64,000 bases of DNA from SAR202 cluster bacterium (GCA_016872515.1 VGZR01000005.1:1-64000), one strand, 5' to 3'. Shown: positions 1 through 9,018, counted from the first letter of the stretch. The notes: generated by a model not told the origin, from the letters alone. A program made the numbers and translations.

Positions 1-2
1 GC

Positions 3-518
3 ATCCTATTCCGGCAGCAGCGAAGCGGCCGCATCGTCAACATGACGTCCGACGCGGGCCTGGGCGACGTGGGCCGGGCGAACTACGCGGCGGCCTCGGA
101 GGGCATCATCGGTCTGACGCGGACGGTGGCCCGCGACATGGGGAAGTACGGGGTGACGTGCAATGCTATCTCGCCGCTGGCCTCGACGCGCCTGTTCCCT
201 GGCGGCGTGGCGGAGTACCGCGGCGATGGCGTGCCGGGCCACACATCCGCGCAGCGCGCGGGGCTCGGGCCGCCCGACCCGGCAGCACGGTGGGACGGCG
301 AGGACAGCCCGGACGGGCCGGAGAACGCAGCCGCACTGGCGGCGCTGCTCTGCACGGACGCGCTGCCCGAGGTGAACGGGCGGGTATTCGGTGTGCGCGG
401 CGGGACGATATTCCTGTACTCAGAGCCAGAGGTGGAGCGGTCGGTGTACAAGTGGGGTACCTTCACCCTGGATGAGCTGGACCTGATGGTGCCGCGGGCA
501 CTGGGCACGGGGTTCTGA
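3..518 (+). CDS. SDR family oxidoreductase, C-terminal part (5' truncated by window edge)
   Basis: Open frame from window start; SGRIVNMTSDAG...NYAAASEGIIGLTRTVARDMGKYGVTCNAISP is the SDR catalytic Y/K region. Confidence 0.85.
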   Translation: MLFRQQRSGRIVNMTSDAGLGDVGRANYAAASEGIIGLTRTVARDMGKYGVTCNAISPLASTRLFPGGVAEYRGDGVPGHTSAQRAGLGPPDPAARWDGEDSPDGPENAAALAALLCTDALPEVNGRVFGVRGGTIFLYSEPEVERSVYKWGTFTLDELDLMVPRALGTGF

Positions 519-526
519 GGCGGACG

Positions 527-1507
527 ATGGGAGAGCGGCTCAAGGGCAAAGTTGCGATAGTGACCGGCTCGGGCAGGGGCATCGGCCGGACGTTGGCGCT
601 GCTGCTGTCCCAGGAGGGCGCGGCGGTGGTGGTGAACGACCCCGGCGTAGCAGTGGACGGCTCAGGGGCGTCGAGCGCACCGGCGTCGGAGGTGGCCAAG
701 GAGATACGCGCGGCTGGCGGGATGGCCGCCGCCAACTTCGACTCGGTGGCCGAGTACGAGAGCGCGGGCCGCATCGTGCAGGCCGCGGTCAGCGAGTTCG
801 GACGGCTGGACATCCTGTGCCACGTGGCGGGAATCCTCCGCGACCGGATGGTGTTCAACATGAGCGAGGAGGAGTGGGACTCCGTCCTGCGGGTACACCT
901 GTACGGCGCGTTCAACATGGTGCGTAACGCCGTACCCCACATGATGGCGCAGCGGCACGGGCGCATCGTGCTTTTCTCGTCGGTGTCGGGCCTCGGCGCG
1001 TCGGGCCAGGCGAACTACGCCTCGGCCAAAGAGGGCATGGTCGGCTTCATGCGGGCCGCTTCGCGGGAGCTGGGGCCGTACGGCATCACGGTGAACGCGG
1101 TCTATCCAGGCGCGGCGACGCGGATGACGGCGACGGTGCCGCAGAGCACCGTGCAGCGCAGGGTGCAGCAAGAGGCGCAGAACGCGACCGGCACCGGCGG
1201 GCCGCCTGCCAGTGCGGCGGCGGCGATGCTGCTGGGCATGGCGGGGGTGCCGGAGATGCGCACTCCAGAGAACAACGCGCCCAAAGTGGTCTATCTCTGC
1301 ACTGACACGGCCAAGGACATCACCGGCCAGGTTGTGCAGACCAGCGGGTGGGACATGTCCTACTACTCGCCGAGGCACCTGATGGCAGCCATCCACAAGA
1401 ACGGGCGCTGGTCGCTGGACGAACTGGAGCGGCTCGTTCCGGTCTCCCTGGCGGCTGGGGTGAAGAACCCGGCCCCTCCCATCCCGCCCAGCCCGCCGTC
1501 GGTCTAG
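527..1507 (+). CDS. SDR family NAD(P)-dependent oxidoreductase
   Basis: N-terminal VTGSGRGIGRTLA glycine motif; YASAKEGMVGF active site. Confidence 0.9.
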   Translation: MGERLKGKVAIVTGSGRGIGRTLALLLSQEGAAVVVNDPGVAVDGSGASSAPASEVAKEIRAAGGMAAANFDSVAEYESAGRIVQAAVSEFGRLDILCHVAGILRDRMVFNMSEEEWDSVLRVHLYGAFNMVRNAVPHMMAQRHGRIVLFSSVSGLGASGQANYASAKEGMVGFMRAASRELGPYGITVNAVYPGAATRMTATVPQSTVQRRVQQEAQNATGTGGPPASAAAAMLLGMAGVPEMRTPENNAPKVVYLCTDTAKDITGQVVQTSGWDMSYYSPRHLMAAIHKNGRWSLDELERLVPVSLAAGVKNPAPPIPPSPPSV

Positions 1508-1629
1508 CTGCGCCAACCCGAAACATTTCTTAGACGACACCTAATCCCTCTCCAACTCCACACCTTGACTGTGGTACACTCCTGCCCAGAGTCGACAAAG
1601 CGTGCGCGGCACGGGAACGGAGTCAGGGC

Positions 1630-2229
1630 GTGAACTGGCTCGATATCCTCATCATCGTCATCTTCGTGCTCAGCATCGTCCTGGGCATGCGTATCGGGCT
1701 CATCCGGTCGGCCTTCACTGCTGTTGGCATCATCATCGGGTGGCTGCTGGCGGCCCAGTTTAGCGACGACCTAGCCAATGGGCTCTCCGACTCCATTTCC
1801 AGCCGGACCATCGTCACCGTCATCGCCTACGCCATCATCATCGTCCTGGCCATGGTCGCAGCCGCGGTGGCCGCGAGGATCGTGAAGCCGATCCTGACGG
1901 TGATGACCGTTGGGATGGCGATGCTTGTGGACAAGCTGGGCGGCGCGGTGGTGGGCTTCCTCTTCGGCATCCTGATCTGCGGCGCGCTCGTCGTCATGCT
2001 GGCACGGCTTACCTACAACTTCGAGATACCGGAGGAGGGCGAGGGCTTCGCGGGCCAGACCGTAGGCAGGATCCCCAAGGCGGAGGAGGTCAAGAGTGGG
2101 CTGGAGGACGCGCTGCTCGGCTCGGCCATCGTGCCTATTTACGTTAAGGCGTTCAGCGCCATGCCGGGCAGCACTCTGGGCTTGGCGCCATCCCAATTCC
2201 GTAGCTCCATCGAGTTGCTGGACAAGTGA
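1630..2229 (+). CDS. CvpA family membrane protein
   Basis: GTG start; multiple TM segments, NWLDILIIVIFVLSIVLGMRIGLIRS typical of the CvpA family. Confidence 0.75.
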   Translation: MNWLDILIIVIFVLSIVLGMRIGLIRSAFTAVGIIIGWLLAAQFSDDLANGLSDSISSRTIVTVIAYAIIIVLAMVAAAVAARIVKPILTVMTVGMAMLVDKLGGAVVGFLFGILICGALVVMLARLTYNFEIPEEGEGFAGQTVGRIPKAEEVKSGLEDALLGSAIVPIYVKAFSAMPGSTLGLAPSQFRSSIELLDK

Positions 2230-2279
2230 GGCAAGCAAATCCGTTGACTTTTCGCTAAGATAGACGAAGAGTCAAGGAG

Positions 2280-2789
2280 ATGCTCACCGACTTACCAGTC
2301 CTAGTCCTGAACCAGAACTACCAGCCGCTAAACGTGTGTAACGTGAAGCGGGCGGTGATTCTGCTTGACCGCGGCAAGGCAGAGCTGATGGTGAATGGGC
2401 GGGGGTACATCCGCACCATCAACCGGCCCGTTCCTGTGCCGTCCGTCGTCCGGCTCTTCCACATGGTCAAGCGCCCGCTGGTGCAGCGACGTCTGTCGCG
2501 GCGGGCGGTGTTCCTGCGGGACAGATACACCTGCCAGTACTGCGGCAAGGAGACCAAGACCCTCACGCTCGACCACATCATCCCCCGATCGAGGGGCGGC
2601 CCCCACAGCTGGGAGAACGTGGTCAGCGCCTGTATCCCCTGCAACCACCGCAAGGCGGGGCTGATGCTCGAGGAGGTGCACATGCGGCTGGCGCGGGAGC
2701 CGCGGATGCCGCCGCCGAACCCCTACTACCTGTTCCAGCACCGGCACATCCTCGAGGAGTGGCGGCCATTCATCCCCTGGGCCGAGTAG
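2280..2789 (+). CDS. HNH endonuclease
   Basis: CQYCGKETKTLTLDHIIPRSRGGPHSWENVVSACIPCNHRKAG HNH/zinc motif. Confidence 0.92.
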   Translation: MLTDLPVLVLNQNYQPLNVCNVKRAVILLDRGKAELMVNGRGYIRTINRPVPVPSVVRLFHMVKRPLVQRRLSRRAVFLRDRYTCQYCGKETKTLTLDHIIPRSRGGPHSWENVVSACIPCNHRKAGLMLEEVHMRLAREPRMPPPNPYYLFQHRHILEEWRPFIPWAE

Positions 2790-2838
2790 CGTGCCCCTCT
2801 AGGGTAGTGTCCTATTTTGACTCTAGGTTCACTCAAAC

Positions 2839-3009
2839 ATGAGGCAGACGCATAAGGCCTGCGGGAATGAGGACTACTTTGATTTCCATGCCCCCAACGG
2901 CGTGCGGAAAGCAGTCGTGGGCAAGGAACATCGAAGGCATGAGGGGCCGGTGGACTCGCCACAGGCAGCGGTAAGGGCGGTAATCGCTGCGTCGAATCGG
3001 AAGTCGTGA
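2839..3009 (+). CDS. Hypothetical 56-aa protein inside the small element
   Basis: ATG...TGA frame MRQTHKACGNEDYFDFHAPNGVRKAVVGKEHRRHEGPVDSPQAAVRAVIAASNRKS; stop overlaps the next start (ATGA). Confidence 0.35.
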   Translation: MRQTHKACGNEDYFDFHAPNGVRKAVVGKEHRRHEGPVDSPQAAVRAVIAASNRKS

Positions 3010-3212
3010 TGAATCCAACGCGCAGACAGCGTTATCGGCCTACACGCAAACAGATAGCGGTTCTATCAGCCTTACCTTTCATGGGCCCTGTGGTTTGGCT
3101 ATTGGTTGATTTCCAGTCCTGGTATTCAGTGGGCATTTGGGTGTGTGCCGCATGTGCTGTGGGCGTAATCGCCTTTAATCTCTGGTCTTACAAACGAACG
3201 CCTCCAAATTAG
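3009..3212 (+). CDS. Hypothetical small membrane protein
   Basis: 67 aa with two hydrophobic segments; stop TAG lies inside the right terminal repeat. Confidence 0.45.
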   Translation: MNPTRRQRYRPTRKQIAVLSALPFMGPVVWLLVDFQSWYSVGIWVCAACAVGVIAFNLWSYKRTPPN

Positions 3213-3225
3213 GACACTACTCGCT

Positions 3226-3853
3226 CTAGCCCTCCTTGGGCCGGACAGGGTGCCGCAGGATAGTCTTGATTCTCTCCGGTTTGGTGCGGCGGGGGTCGGA
3301 GAGGTAGATTTCGTGGTGCGGCCCGTGGACCTCCAGGCCCGCCTCCTCCGCGAACCTCATCATGGCGTCGAGCGCGGGCTGCTCCTTGTCGTACGGGCCG
3401 ACGTGAAGCATCTGCACACACTGGCCCTCGTCAACCGTCTCCAGCCCGACCTTACCCGCACCGGCTGATTTCCCCTTGCGCTTCAACTCGTCTTGGGCCG
3501 CGGTGAGGTCGCCCTCGGTGACGAAGCCGGGGACGCGCACCAAGAGCTTCCAGCTGAACTCGGACAGCGGCGCAGTCATGACATCGCCGTGGCCCGTCTC
3601 CACCCACCAAAAGGCCCTCGAGGGGCGCTATCTTGAAGTCCTGACCGCCCGCCTTCTTCTTGGTGAACTTGATGGTGTAGGCAACGCCGTAGATGGCCGC
3701 GATGCCCTCTTGGAAGGCGGGAGCGGCAGGCTCGACCTTGCCTACCACGGTAAGGTACCGGCCGGGGGATGTCCGAATCAGTGCTGGGGTCTTGGGGGTC
3801 GCATACTCGGCCTTCAGCTCTTTGAACAGGTCAACCTTCTCTGCTGTGACCAC
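3226..3853 (-). pseudogene. GyrI-like domain protein, single frameshift
   Basis: ORFs 3452..3853 and 3226..3603 join as APLEGLWWVETGHGDVMT if one base is removed from AAAA at 3609-3612. Confidence 0.7.
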
Positions 3854-3950
3854 CTCAGTCCTCCTCGCGCGCAGGTCTGCTGATGCCCCATGACCAGGAT
3901 AGACGGCGCCTGTGAAGAGGGCGTAAACCCACGGCCCCCAGCCGTGACGC

Positions 3951-4166
3951 TTACGTGTGGCCCGAGCCGGACTTGCTCAGGATGGGCCGGAGGGGCCCAC
4001 GCACATCGGAGTACAGCACCTGGTCGGGCGCGATGACGACGACGCCTTCCCTCGGGCCCGCCTCGGTCTCGGCCACCACGCGGTCGCCGGGCTCCAACTC
4101 CAGGTCGCCGGGGTCGAAGAAGTGAACCCTGTCCGCGCGCTCGAAGCGAAGGCCGACTACCGCCAC
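3951..4166 (-). CDS. Short RicT/PSP1-like protein (N-terminal portion only)
   Basis: VVGLRFERADRVHFFDPGDLELEPGDRVVAETEAGPREGVVV resembles the PSP1/RicT N-terminus; adjacent to holB. Confidence 0.55.
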   Translation of the reverse strand: MAVVGLRFERADRVHFFDPGDLELEPGDRVVAETEAGPREGVVVIAPDQVLYSDVRGPLRPILSKSGSGHT

Positions 4167-4176
4167 CGTTTGTCCC

Positions 4177-5193
4177 CTACCGCACGCGCGGGATGGCGAG
4201 CATCATGTGCTCCAAGGCGAGGCGCGCGCTGACGTTGCGGTCAAGGTGTTCCAGTGCCGCGAAGACGGCGGCGAGTGCGGCGGAGGCTTGGGCCGGGGTC
4301 AGCGCCTTGGCCGTGGCGGCGATGGCGTCGTGGCGGGAGAGGTGGACGACCGAATCGGAAAGCCCCTGCCCCACCAGTACGACGTCGCGCCACCATGCCT
4401 TCCACAGGTCGAGTTCGCGCCGGACGCCATCGCGATCGCGCGAGAACTGGCCAGCCAGTCCGGAGGCGTAGGCGAACCGCTCCTCGACGCCAGCACCGAC
4501 GAGCCGTTCGATAGTCTGAAGCTTCTCGCCGAGGGCCTGCGCCAGCTCCGGCTGCGCCGCCATCTGGATGGCGATGCCCGGCCTGCCGCCCGACACGCGA
4601 GCCAGCTCGGTAGCCTTGTGGGCGTCGAGGCCGTGGCGGCGCTCCAACTCCGAGGCGAGCACGGGCCACGGCAAGGGCCGCAGCTCGATGCGCTGGCAGC
4701 GCGAGAGAATGGTCGGCAGAAGCCTGCCAGGCTCGGCGGCCAAGAGGACGAAGATCACCTGGGCAGGCGGCTCCTCCAGCGTCTTCAAGAGCGTGTTGGC
4801 CCCCTCTTCGCTGACTCCCTCGATGCCGTCGAAGATGTAGATGCGGAACTTGCCCTCGAAAGGCTTGAGGCTGGAGTCGCGGACGACCTCGCGGACGCGC
4901 TCGATGGGGACGACGGTCCAGGTCTTGCCGTCCGGCCCGCGCCCAGCGGGGACGCGGACGACCTGCACGTCGGGGTGCAGCCCCCTGGCGACGCGGTCGC
5001 ACTGGCCGCAGGCGCCACAGGGCGGCTCGTTCCCGGTGCTTGTGCAGTTGACGGCCTGGGCCAGCTTGAGGGCGAGCGGCATCTTGCCGATGCCGACGGG
5101 ACCGACCAGGAGGTAAGCATGGGAGAGCCTGCCCTGGCGGAGGGCGCGCTCCAGGATGGCGACAGCCTCCTCGTGGCCGATGATGTCCCACAC
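4177..5193 (-). CDS. holB: DNA polymerase III subunit delta' (holB-like)
   Basis: WDIIGHEEAVAILERALRQGRLSHAYLLVGPVGIGK..., zinc cluster CGACGQCDR, SRCQRIELRPL; GTG start just after lysA end. Confidence 0.88.
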   Translation of the reverse strand: MWDIIGHEEAVAILERALRQGRLSHAYLLVGPVGIGKMPLALKLAQAVNCTSTGNEPPCGACGQCDRVARGLHPDVQVVRVPAGRGPDGKTWTVVPIERVREVVRDSSLKPFEGKFRIYIFDGIEGVSEEGANTLLKTLEEPPAQVIFVLLAAEPGRLLPTILSRCQRIELRPLPWPVLASELERRHGLDAHKATELARVSGGRPGIAIQMAAQPELAQALGEKLQTIERLVGAGVEERFAYASGLAGQFSRDRDGVRRELDLWKAWWRDVVLVGQGLSDSVVHLSRHDAIAATAKALTPAQASAALAAVFAALEHLDRNVSARLALEHMMLAIPRVR

Positions 5194-5203
5194 GGCGGTA
5201 GGC

Positions 5204-6529
5204 TCAGGCCACGTCGCAGGCCATGAGGTCCTGATAGGACTCGCGGCGGCGGATGAGGCGGGCCTTGCCGTCCTTGACCATGACCATGGCGGGCCGCGGG
5301 TTGAGGTTGTAGTTGCTGGCCATGGACGGGGCGTAGGCGCCGGAGGACGGGATGGCGACCAAGTCGCCCGACTCGATGGCCGGCAGGGTGATGTCCTTGA
5401 TGAGGATGTCGCCGGACTCGCAGTACTTGCCGGCGAGTGTGACCTTCTCGGCGGGGGCAGCGCCCATCTTGTTGGCGACGACGGCCTCGTACTTGGCCCC
5501 GTAGATAGCGGGGCGGATGTTGTCGCCCATGCCGCCGTCGAGGGAGACGTACTTGCGGACGGTGGGGACGTCCTTGATGGCGCCGACGCGGTAGAGGGCG
5601 ACGCCCGCGCGGCCAACGATGGCGCGGCCCGGCTCGACGATAAGACGCGGCTGGCCGAGGCCCAGGGCGGCGCAGCGCTCCTTGGTGGCGGTGGTGATGA
5701 CATCGGCGTAGGCAGCTACGGGCGGCGGAAGATTGTCCCGCACGTAGCCGATGGCGAAGCCGCCGCCGGGCGAGAAGTCTTCCAGCACGAGGCCCTGCTT
5801 CTTGAAGGGGACCACGAAGTCCAGGACGAGGTTTATCGCGGTGGCGTACGGCTCCAGCTCGAAGATGGGCGAGCCGAGGTGGAAGTGGACGCCGGTGAGC
5901 TTGAGGTTGGAGGCCTTGAGGGCCCGCTCGATGGCGCGGGCGGCGTCCCCGGTCTGGATGGAGAAGCCGAACTTGCTGTCCAGGATGCCCGTGGTGGTGT
6001 GGTGGTGGGTGTGGGGGTCCACGCCGGGCGAAAGGCGCAGCATGATGCGTTGGGTCTTGCGACGGCGCTTGGCGGCCTCGTTCAGCAGCTTCAGCTCGTG
6101 GAAGCTATCCACGACGAACCGGCCGATGTCGTAGTTGAGCCCCGCCTCGATCTCGTCGGGGGTCTTGTTGTTGCTGTGGAAGAAGATGTCCTCCGCGGGG
6201 AACTCGACGGTCTGCGCGGCGGCCAGCTCGCCGCCGGAGACGACGTCCATGCCGAGGCCTTCCGACGCGACCAGCTTGGCGATGGCCGTGTTAACGAACG
6301 CCTTGGCGGCGAAGAGCACCTGCGCCTTGGGGTAGCGGCTGGTGAACTCGCGGGTGAACTCGCGGCAGACGCCCCGCAGGGTGTCCTCGTCGAAGATGTA
6401 CAGCGGCGTGCCGAACTCTGCCGCCAAGTCGGCCACGTCGCAGCCGCCGAGGGCCAGGTTGCCCTTGGGGCTGGCCTTAGCGGTCACGGGGAACAGCATC
6501 GCGTTATCGAAGGCCATCGGGGTACCCAT
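5204..6529 (-). CDS. lysA: Diaminopimelate decarboxylase
   Basis: LYIFDEDTLRGVCREF, AAKAFVNTAIAKLVASEGLGMDVVSGGEL, HFHLGSPI, CESGDIL. Confidence 0.95.
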   Translation of the reverse strand: MGTPMAFDNAMLFPVTAKASPKGNLALGGCDVADLAAEFGTPLYIFDEDTLRGVCREFTREFTSRYPKAQVLFAAKAFVNTAIAKLVASEGLGMDVVSGGELAAAQTVEFPAEDIFFHSNNKTPDEIEAGLNYDIGRFVVDSFHELKLLNEAAKRRRKTQRIMLRLSPGVDPHTHHHTTTGILDSKFGFSIQTGDAARAIERALKASNLKLTGVHFHLGSPIFELEPYATAINLVLDFVVPFKKQGLVLEDFSPGGGFAIGYVRDNLPPPVAAYADVITTATKERCAALGLGQPRLIVEPGRAIVGRAGVALYRVGAIKDVPTVRKYVSLDGGMGDNIRPAIYGAKYEAVVANKMGAAPAEKVTLAGKYCESGDILIKDITLPAIESGDLVAIPSSGAYAPSMASNYNLNPRPAMVMVKDGKARLIRRRESYQDLMACDVA

Positions 6530-6611
6530 GAAATATATCTGCTGGCGGTGGTTTTGTCGAACCTTAGGCTAGACCCGGAGCAGTGGTGCAGACGCAGCTT
6601 AAAAGCTAGCG

Positions 6612-6626
6612 ATGGCATGATGCCAT
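6612..6626. promoter_or_regulatory. Palindrome ATGGCA-TGA-TGCCAT upstream of the toxin-antitoxin pair; candidate autoregulatory operator
   Basis: Perfect 6+3+6 inverted repeat ~30 bp upstream of the antitoxin ATG. Confidence 0.45.
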
Positions 6627-6655
6627 GATGTAAACTATTGCCTTAGGAGTCTCAT

Positions 6656-6901
6656 ATGAAGCGTATGCAAGTGCAACTGGACGAGGCGACCTATCAAGTG
6701 CTCAGACGTAAGGCATTCGAGCGCGGGATTTCCATGTCCTCATTCCTGCGCGAGTTGCTGCGCATGGAGTTCACTCCTGCCGTGGCCCCGCGCCGCTTGG
6801 AGAGTTTTGGGTTCATCGGCTCCGGCCGGAGCAGACAAGGCGGCCTGGCCCCGGTCTCCGAGCGCCATGATGAAGCGCTGGCTGAAGATCTCGCAGGGTG
6901 A
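6656..6901 (+). CDS. Ribbon-helix-helix type antitoxin (VapB/FitA-like)
   Basis: MKRMQVQLDEATYQVLRRKAFERGISMSSFLRELL; overlaps the PIN gene by 4 nt. Confidence 0.75.
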   Translation: MKRMQVQLDEATYQVLRRKAFERGISMSSFLRELLRMEFTPAVAPRRLESFGFIGSGRSRQGGLAPVSERHDEALAEDLAG

Positions 6902-7308
6902 TTTTCTTAGACACCTCCGCCATCTACGCCCTGGCCGACCGCGGTGACCCGAACCATGAGGTGGCGGTGGAGGCATTCCGTCGTCTCCTGGATGAGAGCG
7001 AGGACATCCTGCTGCATAGCTACGTCCTGGTAGAAGCCGCCGCGTTATTGCAGCGTCGTCTTGGGCTAGAGAGCGCGTTGAAGTTTCTTCGGGAGAGCCA
7101 AAGGTTCCACATCCATTGGATCAATTCCGGAGACCATGAGGAGGCGGTAGGACTGCTAGAGGAGCGCGGCAAGCGTGGCGTGAGCCTTGTAGATTGTGCT
7201 AGCTTCGCCATCATGCGCCGCTACCAAGTTAACCGCTCACTGGCCTTCGACGCAGACTTTATGCAGGAAGGGTTCTTCCTCTACCGAGGTTCCGAGGAGA
7301 GGAGATGA
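6898..7308 (+). CDS. PIN domain toxin (VapC-like)
   Basis: IFLDTSAIYALADRGDPNHEVAVEAF; acidic residues ...LVDCASFAIMRR... AFDADF. Confidence 0.88.
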   Translation: MIFLDTSAIYALADRGDPNHEVAVEAFRRLLDESEDILLHSYVLVEAAALLQRRLGLESALKFLRESQRFHIHWINSGDHEEAVGLLEERGKRGVSLVDCASFAIMRRYQVNRSLAFDADFMQEGFFLYRGSEERR

Positions 7309-7309
7309 A

Positions 7310-7753
7310 CTACTTGTCCTCGCACAGTTCCAGCCAGTTGCCGTCGGGGTCCTGCAGGTACACGACCTTGTGCCCAGGCCGGACGTCGGCGGGCGGGTTG
7401 AGCTTCTTTGCGCCGTGGGCCAGCAGCCGGTGGTACGCGGCGTCCACGTCGTCCACGTAGAAGGCCAGGTGGGCCGCGGCGGCGTAGTTGCGCTCGGCGG
7501 GCATCTGCTTGTCCGTTCTGGGGCTGGCGTACTCGATAAGGATGACGGACACGTCGTCCATCGTGCCGTTGGGTTTGAGGGAGAAGAACGCCTCCAGCAG
7601 GCGCGCGTTATTGTAGCCGACGAGGTGGCTGATGCCTTCGCCTTGGACGTCGCGGAGGTCAACGAGGTGCAGGCCCATGCCCTCGCGGTAGAACTTGATG
7701 GCCCGCTGGATGTCCTTGACGACGAAGCCGGTGTGCCAGATGCGTTTGATCAT
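7310..7753 (-). CDS. VOC family (glyoxalase-like) protein
   Basis: WHTGFVVKDIQRAIKFYREGMGL...HLAFYVDDVDAAYHRLLAHGAK...YLQDPDGNWLEL. Confidence 0.92.
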   Translation of the reverse strand: MIKRIWHTGFVVKDIQRAIKFYREGMGLHLVDLRDVQGEGISHLVGYNNARLLEAFFSLKPNGTMDDVSVILIEYASPRTDKQMPAERNYAAAAHLAFYVDDVDAAYHRLLAHGAKKLNPPADVRPGHKVVYLQDPDGNWLELCEDK

Positions 7754-7803
7754 GGGTGGGTATCATACCAGGACGCTATAATCGCTGGGTGTGTGTCGGG
7801 GCT

Positions 7804-9018
7804 ATGTTGATGGTGGTGCTGGTGACGCTCGCCTGCAACCGCAGCGCGCAGCGTCCCGACCTCATCGCCGCGACGCCCACGGTCTCGCCCTCCCCTACCG
7901 CGACGCCTGTGCCGACGCCAGACGTCGCCGCCGAGCCGCTGCGGCTCATGCGGCTGGAGTGGGTGTTCGGCGGCCTCGTCTTCCCTGAACTGCTCCACCT
8001 CACTTATGCAGACGATGGCACGCGCCGCCTCTTCGCCGTCACCAAGCCCGGCCAGGTCTTCGCCTTCGAGCCAGGCGATGCTACCGCGGCGGTGTTCCTC
8101 GACATCCGCGACCGGGTGAACGACGCGGGCAGCGAGGAGGGGTTGCTGGGCCTTGCCTTCGACCCCGAGTACGCCGACAACGGCTACCTCTACGTGTACT
8201 ACTCGTCGGCGGAGCCGAGGCGGTCGGTCATCTCCAGGTTCGTGGCGGGCGCGAGTCAGGACGCTGCCGATCCTGCCAGCGAGCGCATCCTTCTGGAGGT
8301 GGCGCAGCCCTTCGCCAACCACAACGGCGGCCACTTGGTCTTCGGGCCGGACGGCTACCTGTACATCGGCCTGGGCGACGGCGGCTCGGGCGGCGACCCC
8401 TTCGGCAACGGGCAGAACCGCGGCACACTCCTGGGAAAGATATTGAGGATAGACGTGCGGCGGGTGGACGAAGTCGGCAGCTACGTGGTGCCCGCCGACA
8501 ACCCGTTCGTGGGGCGAAGTGGCGCCCGTCCTGAGGTCTGGGCCTACGGGATGCGCAACCCCTGGCGGTTCAACTTCGACCGGCTGACGGGCGAGCTGTG
8601 GGCCTCCGATGTGGGCCAGAACGCGCTGGAGGAGGTGGACATCGTCCGCAAGGGCGGCAACTACGGCTGGAACATCATGGAGGGGTCGCAGTGCTTCCGC
8701 GACCCGGAGAAAGAGTGCAACCAGGCGGGGCTTGAGCCGCCGGTGGCGGAGTACGGCCACGGCGACGGGTGCTCGGTCACCGGCGGGTATGTCTATCGCG
8801 GCAGGCGGCTGCCGTCGCTGTACGGTGCCTACGTGCACGGCGACTACTGTTCTGGCAAGACATGGGCGCTGCGGTACGATAACGGCCGCGTCACGGAGCG
8901 GCTGGCCATCGTGCCGGACGGCGGCGTGGCCATCTCGGGTTTCGCGGAGGACCAGGACGGCGAGGTGTACGTGCTGGACTTCGGCGGCGGTGGCATCTAC
9001 CGGTTCGTGGAGGAGTGA
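7804..9018 (+). CDS. PQQ-dependent sugar dehydrogenase (glucose/sorbosone dehydrogenase), lipoprotein
   Basis: Lipobox MLMVVLVTLACN; YLYIGLGDGGSGGDPFGNGQN, EVWAYGMRNPWRFNFD, DVGQNALEEVD. Start chosen downstream of TATAAT at 7777. Confidence 0.88.
   Translation: MLMVVLVTLACNRSAQRPDLIAATPTVSPSPTATPVPTPDVAAEPLRLMRLEWVFGGLVFPELLHLTYADDGTRRLFAVTKPGQVFAFEPGDATAAVFLDIRDRVNDAGSEEGLLGLAFDPEYADNGYLYVYYSSAEPRRSVISRFVAGASQDAADPASERILLEVAQPFANHNGGHLVFGPDGYLYIGLGDGGSGGDPFGNGQNRGTLLGKILRIDVRRVDEVGSYVVPADNPFVGRSGARPEVWAYGMRNPWRFNFDRLTGELWASDVGQNALEEVDIVRKGGNYGWNIMEGSQCFRDPEKECNQAGLEPPVAEYGHGDGCSVTGGYVYRGRRLPSLYGAYVHGDYCSGKTWALRYDNGRVTERLAIVPDGGVAISGFAEDQDGEVYVLDFGGGGIYRFVEE

Larger units (their letters stand above)
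2803..3223. mobile_element. Putative small non-autonomous element with inverted termini (GTAGTGTCCTA) carrying two micro-ORFs
   Basis: GTAGTGTCCTATTT near 2804 and AAATTAGGACACTAC near 3220 form inverted termini; CTCTAG hexamer directly outside both (2797-2802, 3224-3229). Confidence 0.5.

Noticed and set aside
2240-2275. TTGACT-like promoter before the HNH gene
   Set aside because: No -10 hexamer at suitable spacing.
5156-6628. 490-aa plus-strand ORF antisense to lysA/holB
   Set aside because: Low-complexity G/V/D/A-rich translation without motifs; opposite strand encodes clear lysA and holB. High-GC shadow ORF.
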